Positions 24,367-33,670 of a stretch of 64,000 nt of DNA are shown in pieces. How positions within the stretch are numbered: position 1 is the first letter of the stretch; each line of letters opens with the position of its first letter. A program made the position numbers and the translations under genes. Source of the stretch: Actinacidiphila yanglinensis (lineage in GTDB: Bacteria > Actinomycetota > Actinomycetes > Streptomycetales > Streptomycetaceae). Below the pieces are notes generated by a model. It had not been told where the DNA came from, did no database searches, and saw nothing but the letters and a program-made list of their open reading frames with translations. The stretch lies in assembly GCF_900107965.1 (NCBI RefSeq), contig NZ_FNVU01000009.1, positions 124,001 through 188,000 of the forward strand, written 5' to 3'.

Positions 24367-24803
24367 CCCGCCCCGTCCTGGTCCTCAACGGCCCCAACCT
24401 CGGGCGCCTCGGCTCGCGCGAACCCGAGGTCTACGGTGCGACGTCCTACGCGGGCCTCGTCGAGACCTGCACGAAGCTCGGTGCGGAGCTCGGGTTCGAG
24501 GTGGAGGTGCGCGAGACCAATGACGAGGCCGAGATGATTCGGTGGTTGCACGAGGCGGCGGACGGGCGGGTGCCGGTCGTCATCAACCCGGGGGCCTTCA
24601 CGCACTACTCCTACGCGATGCGGGACGCCGCGGCGCAGCGCACCGCTCCCCTCATCGAGGTGCACATCTCGAATCCGCACGCCCGTGAGGAGTTTCGGCA
24701 TACCTCGGTGTTGTCCGCGGTGGCGTCGGGCGTGATTGCCGGATTTGGTATCGGTTCCTACCGTCTGGCCCTCCGCGCCCTCGCGGAAGAGGGCTCCTCC
24801 TGA
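24363..24803 (+). CDS. aroQ: 3-dehydroquinate dehydratase, type II
   Basis: This is a 146-residue subunit of the dodecameric type II enzyme. It has LNGPNLGRLGSREPEVYG with the active-site Arg and Tyr, INPGAFTHYSYAMRDA, and the catalytic His in VHISNPHAREEFRHTS. It dehydrates 3-dehydroquinate. GTG overlaps the aroB stop. Being last in the run, it is followed by repeat-rich intergenic DNA. Confidence 0.96.
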   Translation: MTRPVLVLNGPNLGRLGSREPEVYGATSYAGLVETCTKLGAELGFEVEVRETNDEAEMIRWLHEAADGRVPVVINPGAFTHYSYAMRDAAAQRTAPLIEVHISNPHAREEFRHTSVLSAVASGVIAGFGIGSYRLALRALAEEGSS

Positions 24804-25259
24804 CGTCCCCCGGGTGCCTTTCCCGTGCCGGGTGCCCTCGCGTTCGATGGGTTCCCCTTCCCCGTGCCGGGGTTGCCCTTGCGGGATGCGGCAACCACCA
24901 GGGGCGCGGGGAACTGCGCGCTCAGCCGGCGCGGCGCAGCCGGGGACCCACACGCCCAGCCCCCACGGCGAAGTCCCCGGACCACCGGCCGGTGGCCGGT
25001 TGCTCGCGCCGTTCCCCGCGCCCCTGATTGGCACCCTCTTCCCGCGAAGGGCATCCCCGGCCCCGGGGATTGGGGGCCGTTGACCGCGAGGGCACCCCGG
25101 CCCCGGGGGAGGGGCAACCGTTGAGCGGGAGGGCACCCCGGCACGGGATCGTCGCGGCGGAGAGGGGCGGTTGGGCCGGAAGGTGGGAGCGCGGTACCGT
25201 TCGACCGGTGACCACCCCTGGTCACACGCGACCTCCGGTACGGGAAGGAGTGGGCCGAC
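24804..25259. repeat. Intergenic repeat cluster, no gene
   Basis: These 456 bp hold a perfect core GGGGCGCGGGGAACTGCGCG (24901-24920, plus) and a variant in minus orientation (about 25004-25024). Together they can pair as a large inverted repeat, with CCGGACCACCGGCCGGTGGCCGG between them. Short GGGCACCCCGGCC-type direct repeats fill 25080-25150. I see no credible coding sequence or tRNA. Confidence 0.7.
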
Positions 25260-25979
25260 ATGCAGCACGCCGTGGGCGGGCCCCAGCCGCCGCGCCCGGG
25301 GCACGGTCAGGAACACGCCCAGAACATGGCGGCAGGCACCACCGGCCACTTCCCGATGCCCGCCCCCGCCCCGGTCCAGGTGCCCACCGCCCCCAGCAGC
25401 GGCTCGCTGCCGGGTGCCGCGCACGGCCCGATAGCCGTCCTGCTGATCGGCGCCGCCGGCGCGGGCAAGACCACCATCGCGCGCCACTGGGCCGATCACC
25501 GCGGCGTCCCCACCGCCCACATCAGCCTGGACGACGTCCGCGAATGGGTGCGTTCCGGCTTCGCCGACCCCCAGGTCGGCTGGAACGAGAACTCCGAGGC
25601 GCAGTACCGCCTGGCCCGCCGCACCTGCGGCTTCGCCGCCCGCAACTTCCTTGCCAACGGCGTCTCCTGCATCATCGACGACGCGGTCTTCCCGGACCGC
25701 CCCACCGTCGGCCTCGGCGGCTGGAAGCGGCACGTCGGGCCCGGCCTGCTCCCCGTCGTCCTGCTGCCGGGCCTCGACATCGTGCTGACCCGCAACGCCG
25801 AGCGCTCCGGCAACCGCCGCCTCTCGGACGAGGAAGTCGCCCGTATCCACGGCCGGATGGCCGGCTGGTACGGCTCCGGCCTGCCCATCATCGACAACTC
25901 CCACCTCGACGTGGAGGCCGCCTCGGCCGCCCTCGACCGTGTGGTGATCCGCAGCCTCCAGGGCCCGCCGATCTGGTAG
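25260..25979 (+). CDS. P-loop NTPase (AAA_33-type, zeta-toxin/kinase-like), Pro-rich N-terminus
   Basis: This is a 239-residue protein. Residues 1-58 are Pro/Ala/Gln-rich and disordered. A single P-loop domain then starts with VLLIGAAGAGKTTIARHW and has an ISLDDVREWV segment and a DDAVFPDRP strand. The order resembles small ATP-binding kinases of the AAA_33 group; the substrate is unknown. ATG 25260 lies after GGAAGGAG. It is a common Streptomyces neighbour between the aro genes and efp. Confidence 0.75.
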   Translation: MQHAVGGPQPPRPGHGQEHAQNMAAGTTGHFPMPAPAPVQVPTAPSSGSLPGAAHGPIAVLLIGAAGAGKTTIARHWADHRGVPTAHISLDDVREWVRSGFADPQVGWNENSEAQYRLARRTCGFAARNFLANGVSCIIDDAVFPDRPTVGLGGWKRHVGPGLLPVVLLPGLDIVLTRNAERSGNRRLSDEEVARIHGRMAGWYGSGLPIIDNSHLDVEAASAALDRVVIRSLQGPPIW

Positions 25980-25991
25980 CGAGCCCTCGCG

Positions 25992-27041
<1,050 letters not shown>

Positions 27042-27047
27042 GAACCG

Positions 27048-27053
27048 ACCCTA
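27048..27053 (-). promoter_or_regulatory. -10 element TAGGGT, leaderless-type, for the DUF5937 regulator
   Basis: The hexamer ends 6 nt before GTG 27041 on the minus strand, so transcription would start at the start codon. No clear -35 is seen. Confidence 0.45.
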
Positions 27054-27121
27054 CGGCACGGCCTTACGTCCCACGGCGAATCAATGGCGGCCCGCGGCGC
27101 GCTGCCGGGAGGCTGCCGGAC

Positions 27122-28333
27122 ATGACCACCACGGGCAGCCCGCCCCAGCTCCAGGCGCGCACCACCTACCGCGACGTGTTCGCCGAGCCGCGCTTCCGGG
27201 TGCTGTTCGCGACCCGCGCGGTCGCGATCACCGCGGACGCGCTGCGTATCTCCACCTTCTCGGTACTGATCTACGCGACCACCGCCTCCCCGCTGCTCAG
27301 CGGTGTCGCCTTCGGCGCCGGCTTCCTTCCGCAGGCGGCGGGGTCCACGCTGCTCGGCTCCCTCGCCGACCGGCTGCCGCCCCGCACCCTGATCTGCGCC
27401 GGCTACCTCCTGGACTGCGTGACCGCGCTGCTGCTCGCGCTCACCCCGCTGCCGATCGCGTCGAGCCTGGTGCTGGTCGCCCTGGTCGCGCTTCTCACCC
27501 CGGTCTTCGGCGGCGCCTCGACCCGGCTGGTGGCCGAGTGGCTCACCGGCGACGCCTACGTGCTGGGCCGCTCCCTGACCAACATGGCCTCCTCGACCGC
27601 CCAACTCGCCGGGCTCGGCCTCGGCGGCGCCGCCGTCTCCCTGCTCGGCGCCCGCCACGCGCTCCTGTGCGGCGCGGTGCTCTACGCGGCGGTGGCGGCC
27701 GCCGTCCGGCTCCGCCTGCCCCGCCTGCCCGTCCCCATCCGCGCCCCGGGGGCCGCGACGTCCCCGGTACGGGCCAGCCTCGCCGCGACCGCCGCCCTGC
27801 TGCGCGCCCGCGCCCCCCGCCGGCTCCTGCTCGCCCAGTGGCTGCCCGGCGCCTGCGTCGCCGGAGGCGAGGGACTGCTGGTCGCCTACGCCGGGGTCCG
27901 GCACCTTCCCGCCGGGGGGTACGCCGTGCTCATGGCCTGCCTCCCCATCGGCATGCTCGCCGGTGACGTCGTGGTCGGGCGGCTGCTCCGGCCGCCCGCC
28001 CGGGAACGGCTCGTCGGCCCGCTCATCGCCCTCATGGGCGTCCCCCTGCTCTTCTTCGCCGCCGAGCCCGGACTCGCCCTCGGCGCGATCCTGCTGCTCC
28101 TGACCGGATTCGGCTTCGCCTACGGGCTCGGCCTCCAGCGGCCCTTCCTCGACGCGCTCCCCTCCGCCGACGCCCACGGCCACGCCTTCGGCCTGCTCTC
28201 CTCGGGCACGATGACCTTGCAGGGGCTCGCGCCCACCCTGACGGGGACGCTCGCGCTGGCCGTGGGGCCGGGGGCGGCGCTCGCCGCGGCCGGGGTGGGC
28301 ACGCTTCTCACCCTCGTTCTGGTGCGGAGGTGA
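27122..28333 (+). CDS. MFS transporter (12 TM)
   Basis: This is a 403-residue protein with about 12 hydrophobic helices. A signature loop between helices 2 and 3 reads GSLADRLPPRTL, and a short TYRDVFAEPRFRVLFATRAVAI N-terminus precedes helix 1. It belongs to the EntS/Bcr-like exporter type; the substrate is unknown. ATG 27122 follows GGGAGG. The divergent DUF5937/ArsR gene is its likely regulator, with 80 bp between the starts. Confidence 0.85.
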   Translation: MTTTGSPPQLQARTTYRDVFAEPRFRVLFATRAVAITADALRISTFSVLIYATTASPLLSGVAFGAGFLPQAAGSTLLGSLADRLPPRTLICAGYLLDCVTALLLALTPLPIASSLVLVALVALLTPVFGGASTRLVAEWLTGDAYVLGRSLTNMASSTAQLAGLGLGGAAVSLLGARHALLCGAVLYAAVAAAVRLRLPRLPVPIRAPGAATSPVRASLAATAALLRARAPRRLLLAQWLPGACVAGGEGLLVAYAGVRHLPAGGYAVLMACLPIGMLAGDVVVGRLLRPPARERLVGPLIALMGVPLLFFAAEPGLALGAILLLLTGFGFAYGLGLQRPFLDALPSADAHGHAFGLLSSGTMTLQGLAPTLTGTLALAVGPGAALAAAGVGTLLTLVLVRR

Positions 28334-28516
28334 CACACCGGGTCGGGCTCCTGCCCGGTGCCTGACCTCGCGGTTCGCGGTGATCGCCGACACCGTCCCC
28401 CGTGTCTCCCGGCAGGCGCGGGCTCTCCCGCCGGAGGTCGGTCGCGTGCACCGGGGGAGCCGCGGGGCCGTACCCCCGGTGGGAGGCTTGGAGAGGCCAA
28501 CCGGGCGGGCCCGTCG

Positions 28517-28522
28517 TAGGCT
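28517..28522 (+). promoter_or_regulatory. -10 element TAGGCT, leaderless-type, for the M24-like gene
   Basis: It ends 6 nt before ATG 28529. No Shine-Dalgarno sequence precedes the start. Confidence 0.5.
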
Positions 28523-28528
28523 CGCCGC

Positions 28529-29632
28529 ATGGCGGAGGTGCATACGGTACGCAGAGCACGGCTGCGCGAGCGGTGCGCCGCGGCGGGCGCGGCCGCCGCG
28601 CTGGTCACGCAGCCCGCGAACGTGCGGTACCTCACCGGATGCGCCCCGCCGGGCGCGGCCCTGCTGGTCGGCCCCGGCGCCGGCGACACCCTCCTGCACC
28701 TGCGCCCGCCGCCGGACGACTCGCCGCGGCCCGCGGACGAGCTGCGCAACGTGGTGCTGCCCTCGCCGGACGCGGACGCCGCCGTGGCCGCCGCGGACCT
28801 CGCGCGCCAGCGCCGCGCCGACGCCCTCGCCGTGGAGGAGCACCACCTCACCGTCACCCGCCACCGCGCGCTGCGCTCGGTCGCCCCGGGCGTGCGCCTC
28901 ACAGACCTGGCGGGAGCCGTCGAGCAGCTCCGGCTGATCAAGGACGAGCACGAGATCGCCAGCCTGCGGATCGCCGCGGAGATCTCCGACCAGGCACTGG
29001 GCGAGCTGCTGGAGTCGATCCTGGTGGGCCGTACCGAGCGGCACCTCGCCCTGGAGCTGGAGCGGCGCCTGGTCGACCACGGCGCCGACGGCCCCGCCTT
29101 CTCCACCTGCATCGGCACCGGACCGCACTCCGGGGTGGCCCGCCACGTGCCCACCGACCGCCGGGTCGAGGAGGGCGACTTCCTCACCGTACGGCTGGGC
29201 GCGTGCTACCACGGCTACCGCTGCGAAGTGGGCCGTACTTTCGTGATCGGCAGCGCTCCCGCGGCCTGGCAGATCGAGCTGTACGACCTCGTCTTCGCCG
29301 CCCAGCGGGCCGGCCGCGAGGCGCTCGCACCCGGTGTGGCCTGCCGTGATGTCGACCGGGCGACCCGCGAACCGCTGCACGCCGCGGGCCACACCGAGGG
29401 CCTGGCGCCATGGACCGGACACGGTGTCGGCCTCGAAATCGACGAGGACCCTCAGTTGTCACCTGCGGCCGTGGGTAAACTGGACGCCTGCGTGCCGGTC
29501 ACCGTCGAACCGGGAGTCCACCTTCCGGGCCGTGGCGGTGTCCGCATCGACGACACACTCGTCGTACGCCCTGTGGCGGACGGCGGGCCCGAGCTACTCA
29601 CCATCACGACCAAGGAACTCCTCGCGCTGTGA
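28529..29632 (+). CDS. Aminopeptidase P/creatinase-fold (M24) protein with altered metal ligands
   Basis: This is a 367-residue protein with an N-terminal creatinase-like domain (about 1-130) and a C-terminal pita-bread domain. Of the five usual metal ligands, His is kept (GHGVGLE, H298) and one Glu is kept (TVEPGVH, E327). The first Asp of V-D-x-G is Arg (R222 in VRLGACYHG), the second Asp is Glu (E233), and the last Glu is Asp (D341). Streptomyces homologues next to efp that I recall also lack the first Asp. Dinuclear peptidase activity is therefore doubtful despite the fold. It lies 67 bp before efp. Confidence 0.8.
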   Translation: MAEVHTVRRARLRERCAAAGAAAALVTQPANVRYLTGCAPPGAALLVGPGAGDTLLHLRPPPDDSPRPADELRNVVLPSPDADAAVAAADLARQRRADALAVEEHHLTVTRHRALRSVAPGVRLTDLAGAVEQLRLIKDEHEIASLRIAAEISDQALGELLESILVGRTERHLALELERRLVDHGADGPAFSTCIGTGPHSGVARHVPTDRRVEEGDFLTVRLGACYHGYRCEVGRTFVIGSAPAAWQIELYDLVFAAQRAGREALAPGVACRDVDRATREPLHAAGHTEGLAPWTGHGVGLEIDEDPQLSPAAVGKLDACVPVTVEPGVHLPGRGGVRIDDTLVVRPVADGGPELLTITTKELLAL

Positions 29633-29699
29633 CCACCCCGGTGGTCGGGCCGGGCTCATCCTCGGTCCCGAAGCAGCACTTTCAGGAGATTCCGCAACC

Positions 29700-30266
29700 G
29701 TGGCCACCACGAACGACCTCAAGAACGGCCTCGTGCTCAAGCTCGACGGCGGTCAGCTCTGGACCGTAGTCGAGTTCCAGCACGTCAAGCCCGGCAAGGG
29801 CCCCGCCTTCGTGCGGACCAAGCTGAAGCATGTGCTCAGCGGGAAGGTCGTGGACAAGACCTTCAACGCCGGACTGAAGGTCGAGACCGCCAACGTCGAC
29901 AAGCGCGGCATGCAGTTCTCCTACAAGGACGGCTCCGACTTCGTCTTCATGGACACCGAGACGTACGACCAGATCACCGTCACCCCCGAGGTGGTCGGCG
30001 ACGCGGCGAACTACCTGCTCGAGGGCTTCGAGGCCGTCGTCGCCATGTACGAGGGCGCGCCGCTCTACATCGAGCTGCCCGCGTCCGTCGAGCTGGTCAT
30101 CGAGTACACCGAGCCCGGCGTGCAGGGCGACCGCTCCACCGGCGGCTCCAAGCCCGCCCGCCTGGAGACCGGCTACGAGATCGGCGTCCCGCTGTTCATC
30201 ACCACCGGTGAGAAGGTCAAGGTCGACACCCGTACCGGCGACTACCTCGGCCGGGTGAACAGCTAA
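29700..30266 (+). CDS. efp: Translation elongation factor P
   Basis: This is a 188-residue three-barrel protein that relieves ribosome stalling at polyproline. The loop tip is KPGKGPAF (Lys 33) and the C-terminal signature is VPLFITTGEKVKVDTRTGDYLGRVN. GTG 29700 has AGGAG 12 nt upstream. It sits between the M24-like gene and nusB, 2 nt from the latter, as in other actinomycetes. Low-complexity Pro-rich proteins such as MltG here are plausible clients (inference). Confidence 0.98.
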   Translation: MATTNDLKNGLVLKLDGGQLWTVVEFQHVKPGKGPAFVRTKLKHVLSGKVVDKTFNAGLKVETANVDKRGMQFSYKDGSDFVFMDTETYDQITVTPEVVGDAANYLLEGFEAVVAMYEGAPLYIELPASVELVIEYTEPGVQGDRSTGGSKPARLETGYEIGVPLFITTGEKVKVDTRTGDYLGRVNS

Positions 30267-30268
30267 CC

Positions 30269-30694
30269 GTGGCTGCTCGCAACAAGGCCCGTAAGCGCGC
30301 CTTCCAGATCCTCTTCGAGGCCGAGCAGCGGGGTGCGGTCCCCACGGTCGTGATGGCGGACTGGATCCGGCTCGCGCGGACCGACGACCGGCAGCCGCCG
30401 GTCACCGCGTACACGATGCAGCTCGTCGAGGGCTGCGTCGCGCACGCCGAGCGGATCGACGAGCTGCTCGCCGGGTACGCGGTCGGCTGGACACTCGACC
30501 GGATGCCGGCGGTGGACCGCAACGTCCTGCGGCTCGGTGCGTATGAGTTGATCTGGGAGGACGACGTGCCCGACGCGGTGGTCCTCGACGAGGCGGTGCA
30601 GCTCGCGAAGGAGTTCTCGACGGACGAGTCGCCCTCTTTCATCAACGGGTTGCTCGGCCGCCTCATGGAGCTCAAGCCCACGCTCAAGCGGTAA
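30269..30694 (+). CDS. nusB: Transcription antitermination factor NusB
   Basis: This is a 141-residue all-helical protein (NKARKRAFQILFEAEQRG, MPAVDRNVLRLGAYELIWEDDVPDAVVLDEAVQLAKEFSTDESPSFINGLLGRL) that binds boxA RNA with S10 in rRNA antitermination. GTG 30269 follows the efp stop by 2 nt, so they form an operon. A GC-rich hairpin (about 30729-30754) lies shortly after the stop. Confidence 0.97.
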   Translation: MAARNKARKRAFQILFEAEQRGAVPTVVMADWIRLARTDDRQPPVTAYTMQLVEGCVAHAERIDELLAGYAVGWTLDRMPAVDRNVLRLGAYELIWEDDVPDAVVLDEAVQLAKEFSTDESPSFINGLLGRLMELKPTLKR

Positions 30695-31236
30695 CGGGAC
30701 CCCCGGGTCCCCCCCGTCCCCCGGTTCCGGGACCACCTCCCGGTGGTGGGTCCCCCGCGCCTGCCCTTGCGAGCTGAGGGGTGCCCGACAGGGGCGCGGG
30801 GGACTGGGCGGCCAGCCACGACGTCGCGGCTGCGGGCCCGCGGGCCCAGCCCCTGCGGCGAGTGTCCGGATCACCGGCCGGTGGTGGGTTGCTCGCGCAG
30901 TTCCCCGCGCCCCTTGGTGGTGGACGTCTCCCCGTCCGGAGCGCTCCGGGGGGCCTCACGGCTGAGGGGTGCCCGACAGGGCGCGGGGAACTGCGCGGCC
31001 AGCCACGATGGTGCGGCCGGGAGCCCGCGGGCCCAGCCCCCGCGGTGTGCACGTCGCCCGCAAGGGCACCCCTCCACGGGGAGTGGGCGCCGTTGTGGCA
31101 GGAGGGTGTCCGACAGGGGCGCGGGGAACTGCGCGGGCAGCCACGATGGCGCGGCCGGGAGCCCGCGGGCCGAGCGACCGCGGCGGTGTTGCCGGACCAC
31201 CCGCCGGGGACCGGGGCAGCACCGTAAGGTCTGCGC
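30695..31236. repeat. Intergenic repeat cluster after nusB, no gene
   Basis: These 542 bp contain four or five copies or variants of the interspersed core: about 30791-30810 (variant, plus), 30894-30913 (minus), about 30979-30997 (plus, one base short) and 31116-31135 (plus). They are separated by GCCAGCCACGATG-GCGGCCGGGAGCCCGCGGGCC-like blocks present two or three times. I see no coding sequence. The last 12 bp carry the -10 of the next gene. Confidence 0.8.
31225..31230 (+). promoter_or_regulatory. -10 element TAAGGT, leaderless-type, for the PLP lyase-like gene
   Basis: It ends 6 nt before ATG 31237, and no ribosome binding site is present. Confidence 0.5.
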
Positions 31237-32688
31237 ATGGATGGTGGGGACCGGATACTCGAGCGGCTCGCGCAGCTCCGCGCGGGGGACCTGGCGGTGC
31301 GGGGCGGGCGGACGATGGCGTACGTGTACGACGCCGGGCTGGACGAGCTGGAGGAGCTGGCCGGGCGGGCGCACGCGGCCCTCGCCGGGGTGAACGGCCT
31401 GGACATGACCGCCTTCCCCAGCGTGGTCACCCTGGAGAACGAGGTGGTGGCGCGGGCCGCCGAGCTGCTCGGCGGAACCGGCCCCGGCGCCCGCACCGTG
31501 GGCACCTTCACCAGCGGAGGCACCGAGAGCTGCCTGCTGGCCGTCCTGACGGCCCGGGAGCACGCCCGCCGCACCCGCGGCGTCACCGCACCGGAGATCG
31601 TGCTGCCGACGACCGCGCACGCCGCCTTCCACAAGGCCGCGCACCTGTTCGGGCTGCGCGTGGTCGATGTCGCGGTGGACCCGGACACCTACCGGGTGTC
31701 CGCGCGGGACATCGCCGCGGCCCTGACCGAGCGGACCGCGCTGGTGGTGGTGTCCGCGCCGTCGTACGCGCACGGCGTGGTCGACCCGGTGCCGGAGGCG
31801 GCCGCCGCGGCCGCGGCCCGCGGCGTGCTGTGCCACGTGGACGCCTGCATCGGCGGCTGGTACCTCGGCCACCGGCGGCTGGCCGCCGACCTGCCCGCGC
31901 CGCCGCCCTTCGACCTGGGCGTCCCCGGCGTCACCTCGCTCTCGGTCGACCTGCACAAGTACGCGTACACGCCCAAGGGCGCGTCCGTGCTGCTCTTCCG
32001 CGACGCGGAGCTGCGCCGGCACGGGTGGTTCGCGCACGCCGCGTGGCCGGGCTACCCGGTGGTCAACGCGACCCTCCAGGGCACCAAGTCCGCGGGGCCG
32101 CTCGCCGCCGCGTGGGCGGTGATCCAGCACGTGGGTACCGACGGCTACACCGACCTGGCGCGGCGCGTGCACCTCGCGACCCGGCGCCTGGTCGACGGCA
32201 TCGGCCGGATCGACGGCCTGCGGGTGCTCGGTGAGCCGGACGCGTCGCTGGTGGCCGTCGCCTCGACCGATCCCGCGCTCCACCCGTTCGTCGTCGCCGA
32301 CGAGATGCGGCTGCGCGGGTGGTACCTCCAGCCGCAACCCGCCTTCGCCGATTCCCCGGCCAACCTCCACCTCACGGTCACCGCTGCCGTCGCCGGCGGG
32401 GACCGTATCGACGAGCTGCTCACCGAACTCGCCGCCGCGGTCCCGCGGGCCCGCGACCTCGGGCCGCCCGTGGTCGATCCGGCGCTGATCGAGCTCGCCC
32501 GCACCCTCGACGCGGCCGCCCTCACCCCCGACGAGGCGGCGCTCGCCCTCGCCGCCGCGGGCGTCGGCGCCGACGGCGCGCTCCCGGCCCGGATGGCGCC
32601 CGTCCTGGCCGTCCTCCAGGAACTGCCGCCCGCGCTCACCGAACGCCTGCTGCCCGAGGTCGTCTCCCGCCTGTACGGCGGCGCCTGA
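31237..32688 (+). CDS. PLP-dependent decarboxylase/lyase family protein (sphingosine-1-phosphate lyase-like)
   Basis: This is a 483-residue fold-type I PLP enzyme. The Schiff-base Lys is K241 in SVDLHKYAYTPKGASVLLF, and the cofactor Asp is in CHVDACIGGWYLG. GTFTSGGTESCLLAV binds the phosphate. The closest pattern I recognise is the bacterial S1P lyase-like/glutamate decarboxylase group; its actual substrate is open. It is monocistronic between nusB and a divergent regulator, in the part of the region that seems inserted relative to the usual nusB-bldD order. Confidence 0.8.
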   Translation: MDGGDRILERLAQLRAGDLAVRGGRTMAYVYDAGLDELEELAGRAHAALAGVNGLDMTAFPSVVTLENEVVARAAELLGGTGPGARTVGTFTSGGTESCLLAVLTAREHARRTRGVTAPEIVLPTTAHAAFHKAAHLFGLRVVDVAVDPDTYRVSARDIAAALTERTALVVVSAPSYAHGVVDPVPEAAAAAAARGVLCHVDACIGGWYLGHRRLAADLPAPPPFDLGVPGVTSLSVDLHKYAYTPKGASVLLFRDAELRRHGWFAHAAWPGYPVVNATLQGTKSAGPLAAAWAVIQHVGTDGYTDLARRVHLATRRLVDGIGRIDGLRVLGEPDASLVAVASTDPALHPFVVADEMRLRGWYLQPQPAFADSPANLHLTVTAAVAGGDRIDELLTELAAAVPRARDLGPPVVDPALIELARTLDAAALTPDEAALALAAAGVGADGALPARMAPVLAVLQELPPALTERLLPEVVSRLYGGA

Positions 32689-32695
32689 CGGGCCC

Positions 32696-33538
32696 TCAGG
32701 TCCGGCTCGGCACGGCCTCCTGCCGCAGCCGGGCCAGCGCGGCGTACGACGGGGAGTGCGGCTCGGCACTGTAGGCGACCAGCCGCTGGCCCGAGGCCGT
32801 GGGCGCGGCGAGCACCGCGTAGTCCAGGGTCAGCCGGCCCACCAGCGGGTGGCGCAGCTCCTTGCGCCCCTCGGCCTTGTGGCGCAGTTCCCGGCAGGAC
32901 CACAGCCGGCGGAACTCCGTGCTCTGCTCGCCGACCCCGGCCACCAGCGCGGCGAGCCGGGCGTCGTCCGGGTGGTGACCCGTCGCGGCCCGCAGGTGGG
33001 CCACGGAGTCCGCCGCGATCTCCGGCCAGTCGACGAACAGGTCCCTGGCGTCCGGGTCGGTGAAGACGTACCGCACGTTGTTCGGCGGCGCGGCGCCGTC
33101 CACCAGGTGCCCGAACAGCGCGGCCGCCGTGTCGTTCCAGGTCAGGACGTCGCTGTGCCGGCTGATCACGTAGGCGGCGGTCGGCGGGGCGAGCAGCTCC
33201 AGCATCCGGCGGGCGGCCGGTGCGGCCACCGCGGGCTCGGGCTGCGGGCGCAGCCGGCCGGCCAGCGCGAACAGGTGGCCGCGCTCCTCGGCGGACAGCC
33301 GCAGCGCGCCGGCCAGCGCGCCCAGCACGCTTGCCGAGGGGTAGCGTGCCCGCCCCTGCTCCAGCCGGACGTAGTAGCCCGCGCTGACGCCCGCCAGCCG
33401 GGCCAGCTCCTCCCGGCGCAGCCCCGGGGTGCGGCGCACGCCCTGCTCGGGCAGGCCCACCCGGCCCGGCGCCAGCGCGGTCCGCCGCGAGCGCAGGAAC
33501 GCGCCCAGCTCGACCGCCGTCACGCTCTGCCCGGTCAC
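32696..33538 (-). CDS. XRE-type regulator with MmyB-like ligand-binding domain
   Basis: This is a 280-residue protein. The N-terminal HTH is RRTPGLRREELARLAGVSAGYYVRLEQGRARYPSASVLGALAGAL. The C-terminal MmyB-like PAS-type domain carries LAPPTAAYVISRHSDVLTWNDTAAALFG and FDSDPDARDLFVDW-like sequence (here FTDPDARDLFVDW). GTG 33538 follows GGGAGG; GTG 33523 is an alternative. Divergent from an MFS drug exporter, it probably controls that gene. Its stop lies 7 bp from the convergent PLP gene stop. Confidence 0.88.
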   Translation of the reverse strand: MTGQSVTAVELGAFLRSRRTALAPGRVGLPEQGVRRTPGLRREELARLAGVSAGYYVRLEQGRARYPSASVLGALAGALRLSAEERGHLFALAGRLRPQPEPAVAAPAARRMLELLAPPTAAYVISRHSDVLTWNDTAAALFGHLVDGAAPPNNVRYVFTDPDARDLFVDWPEIAADSVAHLRAATGHHPDDARLAALVAGVGEQSTEFRRLWSCRELRHKAEGRKELRHPLVGRLTLDYAVLAAPTASGQRLVAYSAEPHSPSYAALARLRQEAVPSRT

Positions 33539-33670
33539 CCGACCGCCCGCCTCCCTGCGTCCGGCTCCCCGCGTACGGGTTCTCCGCCGTCTCCGGTGCC
33601 GCCAGGGTAGCCCTGTCAGGTGCACCCTCGGCCGTTGTCCGCGGCCTGCCCGGCGCCCCAGCCTGGAGCG

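Noticed and set aside
24804..25259. Small genes in the repeat-rich spacer after aroQ
   Set aside because: Several short frames exist in all phases, but they follow the repeats, have no ribosome sites at their starts, and show no recognisable domain.
30695..31236. tRNA or small RNA gene after nusB
   Set aside because: No cloverleaf or tRNA arm sequence was seen; structure there is explained by repeat cores and their inverted copies.
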